From positions 1-9,276 of the forward strand of contig CAYSNW010000090.1 of NCBI GenBank assembly GCA_964432415.1: a DNA stretch of 9,276 bases. The letters run 5' to 3'. Below are positions 5,812 through 9,276 of this stretch, piece after piece. Position numbers and translations under genes: made by a program. Position 1 is the stretch's first letter, and each line of letters opens with the position of its first letter. The notes beneath the pieces were generated by a model, which searched no databases, was not told the DNA's origin, and saw only the letters and a program-made list of their open reading frames with translations. The stretch is from JAFECT01 sp964432415 (GTDB lineage: Bacteria > Pseudomonadota > Alphaproteobacteria > Caulobacterales > Caulobacteraceae).

Positions 5812-6279
5812 ATGCGCAAAGTTCTGATCGCCTGCTGCTGGATCGCCGCCCTCGCCGGACCGTCGGCCTGCGCGCTGCGCCCGATGTCCGCCTCCGAGCC
5901 CATGGGCTGGAACTACTTCTTCGACGGCCAGGAGGCGAAGCTGGCCTGGGGCATGCCCAACAGCGACGCGGTAGGTCTGATGCTGACCTGCGCGCCCCAT
6001 TCCCGCTCGGTCCTCGTCTCCGGCGACGCCGAGCCCGGCCAGCCGCACCTGATCCTGGCCTCGGATAGGACCGTCAGCCGGCTGAGCGGCGGCGCCCAGG
6101 CCGATCCGCTGAGCGGCTCGACCCTGGTGGAGGCCCGCACCGGCCTCGGCGACCCGGCGCTCGCCGCCTTCGCCCGCAGCGGCCACCTCACCCAGCGCGC
6201 CGGCCTGCACGCCGCGGCGATGAACGCCACGCCGAAGGACCGGGACGCGGTGTCCCGCTTCTTCCAGGCCTGCGCCTGA
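5812..6279 (+). CDS. Exported protein of unknown function, paralog 1 of 3
   Basis: I do not recognise a named family. The 155-residue product has an N-terminal export signal (MRKVLIACCWIAALAG) ending in PSAC at Cys 20, a weak lipobox with Pro where Leu is usual. It may be a lipoprotein, or be cut by signal peptidase I nearby. The mature part aligns with the next two genes. It has W-x10-LA-x14-C (Trp 33 to Cys 60), then AFARSGHL, then RFFQAC with the last Cys one residue from the end. The two shared cysteines could form a disulphide in the periplasm. ATG 5812 is taken as start. GTG 5806 adds two residues and has the better spacing (9 nt) from AAGGA at 5792, so it is a real alternative. The gene follows flgH after two hairpins and precedes paralog 2 by 9 nt. 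Confidence 0.8.
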   Translation: MRKVLIACCWIAALAGPSACALRPMSASEPMGWNYFFDGQEAKLAWGMPNSDAVGLMLTCAPHSRSVLVSGDAEPGQPHLILASDRTVSRLSGGAQADPLSGSTLVEARTGLGDPALAAFARSGHLTQRAGLHAAAMNATPKDRDAVSRFFQACA

Positions 6280-6288
6280 GGCGGACCC

Positions 6289-6708
6289 ATGTTCATCCTG
6301 ATCGCTCTCCTGCTCGCGGGTCACGCGCCTGCGCCCGCTTCCGCGCCGCCCGCGCCGGCGGCCGCCCCCGACGCGCCCAAGGCCCCTGCCCGCCTGTGGA
6401 CCTGGACCCTCTATCCGGGGCCCAAGTCGGTCAGCCTGGCCCATGAGGTCCCCGACACCAATGCGCTGGGCGAGGTGCTGCAGTGCCAGGCGGGCTCGGG
6501 ACAGGTGACGGTGGAGTTCTATCCCGCCGGCGCCACCCGGCCGCAGGACAAGCTGACCGCGCCGCTCGCCGTGCGCGACGCCGCCTTCCAGGCCTTCGTC
6601 AAGACCGGGCGGCTGGCGGTGAAGACGGGCGAGCGTTCCGCCGAGATCACCGTGCCCGACAAGGACCGCCCCAAGCTCGACCGCTTCGCCCAGCTCTGCG
6701 GAACCTGA
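6289..6708 (+). CDS. Exported protein of unknown function, paralog 2 of 3
   Basis: A 139-residue product, the shortest of the three related genes. It starts with a short hydrophobic signal (MFILIALLLAG) and no lipobox, followed by an Ala/Pro-rich stretch to about residue 34. A soluble periplasmic protein is therefore likely. The domain matches its neighbours without gaps at the start: Trp 39-x10-LA-x14-Cys 66. It then has QAFVKTGRL and ends RFAQLCGT (Cys 137). From the Gly of the (S/T)G motif to the final Cys there are 30 residues, exactly as in paralog 1, and both share KDR eight to nine residues before the RF. The middle is about 25 residues shorter than in the others. The ATG is 9 nt after the previous stop in the context tgaGGCGGACCC, so the first two genes are probably co-translated. 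Function unknown. Confidence 0.8.
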   Translation: MFILIALLLAGHAPAPASAPPAPAAAPDAPKAPARLWTWTLYPGPKSVSLAHEVPDTNALGEVLQCQAGSGQVTVEFYPAGATRPQDKLTAPLAVRDAAFQAFVKTGRLAVKTGERSAEITVPDKDRPKLDRFAQLCGT

Positions 6709-6753
6709 ACCACGGGGCTTGACCGAACGCGGTTATCGTCCGCACACAGGGGC

Positions 6754-7353
6754 ATGAACACGCTCCGCCCCCTGATCCTGCTGGCCGCCGCCTCGGTGGC
6801 CCTCTCCGCCTGCGGCGCCGGCAAGCTGCTGCCGCACCGCAACCATGAGCCCAAGGCCCAACCTGAGGCGAAAGCCGAAGCCAAGGCCGAGGCGCCCAAA
6901 CCGGCGCCCCCCGCCCTCGCGCCGCCCCCGGTGGACACCTCCGGCGCCAAACCGACCGCCGGCCTGGACTGGGAATACGTCGAGGAAAGCGGCATGGCGC
7001 GCCTCGCCTACGGCGGCTCGGCCGGCGCCACGACCAAGCTGATGTTCACCTGCAACCACAATTCCGGCGTCGCCTCGGCCCAGCGCCCGGTGGCCACCGC
7101 CACGCCCGGAACCCCGCCCAAGCTGTCCCTGGTCTCGGGCAGCGCCCATTCCACGGGCCTGGCCCTGCTGGAACAGACCAACGACCCGGCGATCTCGTTG
7201 CTGACCGTCAAGGTCGGCACCCTGGAAGCGGTGCTGCAGGCGTTCCTGAAGACCGGCAACATCGGGGTGCAAGAGGGCGACAAGGTCGAACCCTACGTCG
7301 CCCAGCCCGGCAATTCGGCCATCCGGCGCTGGTTCTTCTACTGCGGGTCGTAG
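6754..7353 (+). CDS. Lipoprotein of unknown function, paralog 3 of 3
   Basis: A 199-residue product with a convincing lipoprotein signal peptide ending in LSAC (Cys 20). A low-complexity Lys/Glu/Ala then Pro-rich spacer (about 32-60, with AKAEAKAEA) follows, as in lipoproteins that reach away from a membrane. The domain starts at Trp 73: W-x10-LA-x14-C (Cys 100), QAFLKTGNI, and RRWFFYCGS at the end (Cys 197). The 27-residue Trp-to-Cys distance is identical in all three paralogs. It shares PKLSLVSG with the corresponding PHLILAS of paralog 1. It is separated from paralog 2 by 45 nt, so it may have its own promoter, though none is clear. AGGGG lies 2-3 nt before the ATG. The gene converges on dxs across an inverted repeat. 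Function unknown. Confidence 0.82.
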   Translation: MNTLRPLILLAAASVALSACGAGKLLPHRNHEPKAQPEAKAEAKAEAPKPAPPALAPPPVDTSGAKPTAGLDWEYVEESGMARLAYGGSAGATTKLMFTCNHNSGVASAQRPVATATPGTPPKLSLVSGSAHSTGLALLEQTNDPAISLLTVKVGTLEAVLQAFLKTGNIGVQEGDKVEPYVAQPGNSAIRRWFFYCGS

Positions 7354-7368
7354 GCGCAGCCGCCACGG

Positions 7369-7392
7369 CTCCTTCCCCATTGAGGGACCGGA
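7369..7392 (+). repeat. Degenerate partial copy of the palindromic repeat
   Basis: The sequence CTCCTTCCCCATTGAGGG followed by accgga resembles the first half of the repeat arm at 7418 (CCTTCCCCC, loop, GAGGGGG, then CGGA) with a shortened stem. It lies 15 nt after the stop of the third paralog. It may be a decayed copy or chance similarity in C/G-rich DNA. Confidence 0.3.
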
Positions 7393-7417
7393 CTATCGTT
7401 CGTCAGAGCGCTCACTT

Positions 7418-7478
7418 GAGTTCCTTCCCCCCAACGAGGGGGAAGGTGGCGACGCAAGGAGCCGGATGGGGGGCCGCG
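7418..7478 (+). repeat. Left arm of a 61-bp inverted repeat (intergenic palindromic element)
   Basis: This arm contains a 9-bp hairpin (CCTTCCCCC at 7423-7431 with GGGGGAAGG at 7438-7446), the segment GGTGG, a variable stretch, and CGGATGGGGGGCCGCG. It matches the reverse complement of 7540-7600 over its whole length, apart from the variable middle and a few substitutions. The layout (CTTCCCC hairpin, GAAGGTGG, second small hairpin, CGGATGGGG) resembles the dispersed intergenic palindromes common in Caulobacter and other alphaproteobacteria. It is probably non-coding. Together the arms could also terminate transcription from both sides. Confidence 0.7.
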
Positions 7479-7539
7479 TCGACCTTGAACGGTTGGCTGT
7501 CTTGCAGGCCTTGCCCGGAGCTCTTTGCAACGACCGGCG

Positions 7540-7600
7540 CGCGGCCCCCCTTCCGAGGCCCTAAAGGGCCCCACCTTCCCCCTCGAGGGGGGAAGGAGTC
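7540..7600 (-). repeat. Right arm of the 61-bp inverted repeat, next to the dxs stop
   Basis: Read on the minus strand this copy has the same order as the left arm: the hairpin CCTTCCCCC/GGGGGAAGG, then GGTGG, a second hairpin, then CGGAAGGGGGGCCGCG. On the plus strand the second hairpin reads GGCCC-TAAA-GGGCC (7557-7570). That second stem is intact here but degraded in the left arm, so this copy looks closer to the parent element. The 61-bp spacer between the arms (7479-7539) holds no recognisable gene. The copy ends 17 nt from the dxs stop and may form the 3' end of the dxs mRNA. Confidence 0.7.
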
Positions 7601-7617
7601 GGAACCGAGACGCGGGC

Positions 7618-9276
7618 CTACGCCCGAACCGCCGCCGCCGCGCCCTCGATCCCGAGCGCCCGCAGCGCCGAGCGGGCGATGCCTTCGGCGTCGAGGCCCG
7701 CCTGGACGTACATGGCTTCCGGCTTGTCGTGATCCTGGAAGACGTCGGGCAGGGTCAGGGTGCGGATCTTCAGGCCGCGGTCCAGCGCGCCCTTGTCGGC
7801 CAGCAGGTGCAGCACGAAGGCGCCGAAGCCGCCGATCGAGCCCTCCTCGATGGTGATCAGGGCCTCGTGCTCGCGCGCCAGGCGCAGGATCAGGTCCTCG
7901 TCCAGCGGCTTGGCGAAGCGGGCGTCCGCCACGGTCGCCGAAATCCCGCGCGCGGCCAGCAGCTCCGCGGCCTTCAGCGCCGGCTCCAGCCGGGTGCCGA
8001 GCGACAGGAGGGCCACGGTCGTTCCTTCGCGCACGATGCGCCCCTTGCCGATTTCCAGCGGCGAGGCCAGCTCGGGCATGTCCACGCCCACCCCGTCGCC
8101 GCGCGGATAGCGGAAGGCGGAAGGCCGGTCGTCGATCTCGCAGGCGGTGGCGATGGCCGAAGCCAGCTCCGCCTCGTCCGCCGGGGCCATGATCACCATG
8201 CCCGGGAGCGCCCCCAGGAAGCCCACGTCGAAGGAGCCTGCATGGGTCGGCCCGTCGGCGCCCACCAGGCCGGCGCGGTCCATGGCGAAGCGCACCGGCA
8301 GGCCCTGGATGGCCACGTCGTGGACCACCTGGTCGTAGCCGCGCTGCAGGAAGGTGGAATAGATGGCGCAGAAGGGCTTCATCCCCGCCGCCGCCAGGCC
8401 GGCGGCGAAGGTCACCGCGTGCTGCTCGGCGATGCCCACGTCGTAGGTGCGTTCCGGGAAGCGCTGGCCGAACAGGTCGAGGCCCGTGCCCGACGGCATG
8501 GCGGCAGTGATCGCCACGATCGAGGGATCGATCTCGGCGCGCTTGATCAGCTCGTTGGCAAAGACCTTGGTGTAGGCTGGCGCATTGGACTGGGCCTTGG
8601 CCTGCTTGCCGGTGATGACGTCGAACTTGACCACCCCGTGGTACTTGTCCGCCGCGTTCTCGGCCGGGGCGTAGCCCTTGCCCTTCTTGGTGACCACGTG
8701 GACCAGGACCGGCTTGTGGTCCATGGCCGCGGCGTTCTTCAGGACCGGGACCAGCTGGTCCAGGTCGTGCCCGTCGATCGGGCCGACGTAGTAGAAGCCC
8801 AGTTCCTCGAAGAAGGTGCCGCCGGTGACCATGCCGCGGGCGTATTCCTCGGCCTTCTTGGCCGCCTTCATCATCGGCTTGGGCAGGTGGGCGGCGACCG
8901 ACTTGGAGAACTTGCGGAACGAGCGGTAGGCGCCGCCGGAGACCAGCTTGGCCAGGTAGGCCGACATGCCGCCCACCGGGGTGGAGATCGACATGTCGTT
9001 GTCGTTCAGGATCACGATCAGGCGGTTGGTGGTGGCGGCCGCCTGGTTCATGGCCTCATAGGCCATGCCCGCGCTCATCGAGCCGTCGCCGATCACGGCC
9101 ACGACGTTGTTGGTCTCGCCCTTCAGGTCGCGCGCGGCGGCGAAGCCCAGCGCCGCCGAGATCGAGGTCGCCGCGTGCGCCGCGCCGAAGGGGTCGTATT
9201 CGCTCTCGGCCCGCTTGGTGAAGCCCGACAGGCCGCCGCCCTGGCGCAGGGTGCGGATGCGGTCGCGCCGGCCGGT
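7618..9276 (-). CDS. dxs: 1-deoxy-D-xylulose-5-phosphate synthase (N-terminus beyond the window)
   Basis: DXS joins pyruvate and glyceraldehyde-3-phosphate with loss of CO2 to make 1-deoxy-D-xylulose 5-phosphate. This is the first step of the MEP isoprenoid pathway and a precursor for thiamine and pyridoxal. The frame runs through the window edge, giving 552 residues. By comparison with the E. coli enzyme about 85 are missing, for a total near 638. Visible parts, numbered from the edge: TGRRDRIRTLRQGGGL (1-16), the family His in GAAHAATSIS, the thiamine diphosphate motif GDG (63-65) to NDN (91-93), the catalytic Glu in IAEQHAV (282-288), DRAGLVGADGPTHAG (333-347), and RYPRGDG in the third domain. 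All expected catalytic residues in this part seem present. The stop is TAG. It converges on the paralog genes and is a neighbour of flgH in Caulobacter too, so this is ordinary chromosome. Confidence 0.97.
   Translation of the reverse strand, partial: TGRRDRIRTLRQGGGLSGFTKRAESEYDPFGAAHAATSISAALGFAAARDLKGETNNVVAVIGDGSMSAGMAYEAMNQAAATTNRLIVILNDNDMSISTPVGGMSAYLAKLVSGGAYRSFRKFSKSVAAHLPKPMMKAAKKAEEYARGMVTGGTFFEELGFYYVGPIDGHDLDQLVPVLKNAAAMDHKPVLVHVVTKKGKGYAPAENAADKYHGVVKFDVITGKQAKAQSNAPAYTKVFANELIKRAEIDPSIVAITAAMPSGTGLDLFGQRFPERTYDVGIAEQHAVTFAAGLAAAGMKPFCAIYSTFLQRGYDQVVHDVAIQGLPVRFAMDRAGLVGADGPTHAGSFDVGFLGALPGMVIMAPADEAELASAIATACEIDDRPSAFRYPRGDGVGVDMPELASPLEIGKGRIVREGTTVALLSLGTRLEPALKAAELLAARGISATVADARFAKPLDEDLILRLAREHEALITIEEGSIGGFGAFVLHLLADKGALDRGLKIRTLTLPDVFQDHDKPEAMYVQAGLDAEGIARSALRALGIEGAAAAVRA

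Noticed and set aside
6719..6738. TTGACC and TTATCG as a housekeeping promoter for paralog 3
   Set aside because: Only 8 bp separate the two hexamers, far short of the usual 16-18. At proper spacing the bases (GCACAC) do not resemble a -10 element. A promoter here remains possible but is not supported.
7338..7856. Open frames on both strands through the paralog 3-dxs gap
   Set aside because: They run through the inverted repeat and into dxs. The products are Pro/Arg-rich and lack any domain; the repeat explains the sequence better.
1..9276. Defence system, mobile element gene, tRNA/rRNA or CRISPR array
   Set aside because: No transposase, integrase, nuclease or toxin-antitoxin motifs, no regularly spaced direct repeats and no tRNA-like fold were seen. 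Gene order and codon use look like native chromosome.

Overview
This window is part of a chromosomal flagellar basal-body cluster from a high-GC alphaproteobacterium. It is most likely from the Caulobacteraceae (Caulobacter, Phenylobacterium or a close relative). The assignment rests on the gene order (a MotE-like gene, a DUF6468 gene, fliM and fliL facing flgF, flgG, flgA and flgH, then dxs), the strong G/C third-position bias, and Caulobacter-style flagellar regulatory motifs between fliL and flgF. Genus and species cannot be fixed from the sequence alone.

Left half (1-2461, minus strand): fliL, fliM, a DUF6468 membrane/coiled-coil protein and the start of a MotE-like protein form one tightly packed operon read right to left. 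The last two junctions overlap (TGATG and ATGA). The genes encode the stator-associated protein FliL, the C-ring switch protein FliM and two single-membrane-segment proteins that usually accompany fliM in this group.

Centre (2462-2684): a 223-bp divergent control region. For flgF it holds a well-formed sigma-54 promoter, a perfect IHF consensus about 49 bp upstream of the predicted start of transcription, and an ftr-like FlbD site about 97 bp upstream. This is the classic layout of late Caulobacter flagellar promoters. A TTAACCAT CtrA-type half-site overlaps the sigma-54 -24 element, and another TTAAC half-site lies on the fliL side.

Middle (2685-5728, plus strand): flgF, flgG, flgA and flgH encode the proximal rod protein, the distal rod protein, the P-ring assembly chaperone and the L-ring lipoprotein. 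Gaps between genes are 8, 8 and 16 nt, so they are probably one transcript. Two consecutive hairpins follow flgH.

Right (5806-7353, plus strand): three consecutive genes of unrecognised function. Read side by side, they are divergent tandem paralogs of one small exported domain. All three share W-x10-LA-x14-C, an AF-x2-(S/T)G-x-(L/I) motif and a final R-x4-C at the C-terminus. Their export signals differ (weak lipobox, ordinary signal peptide, strong lipobox). This is the least explained part of the window and the best candidate for something undescribed.

Far right (7354-9276): a 61-bp near-perfect inverted repeat around a 61-bp spacer separates the third paralog from a convergent dxs gene (1-deoxy-D-xylulose-5-phosphate synthase). 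The window edge cuts off the dxs N-terminus. No tRNA, rRNA, CRISPR array, transposase or prophage gene was seen.
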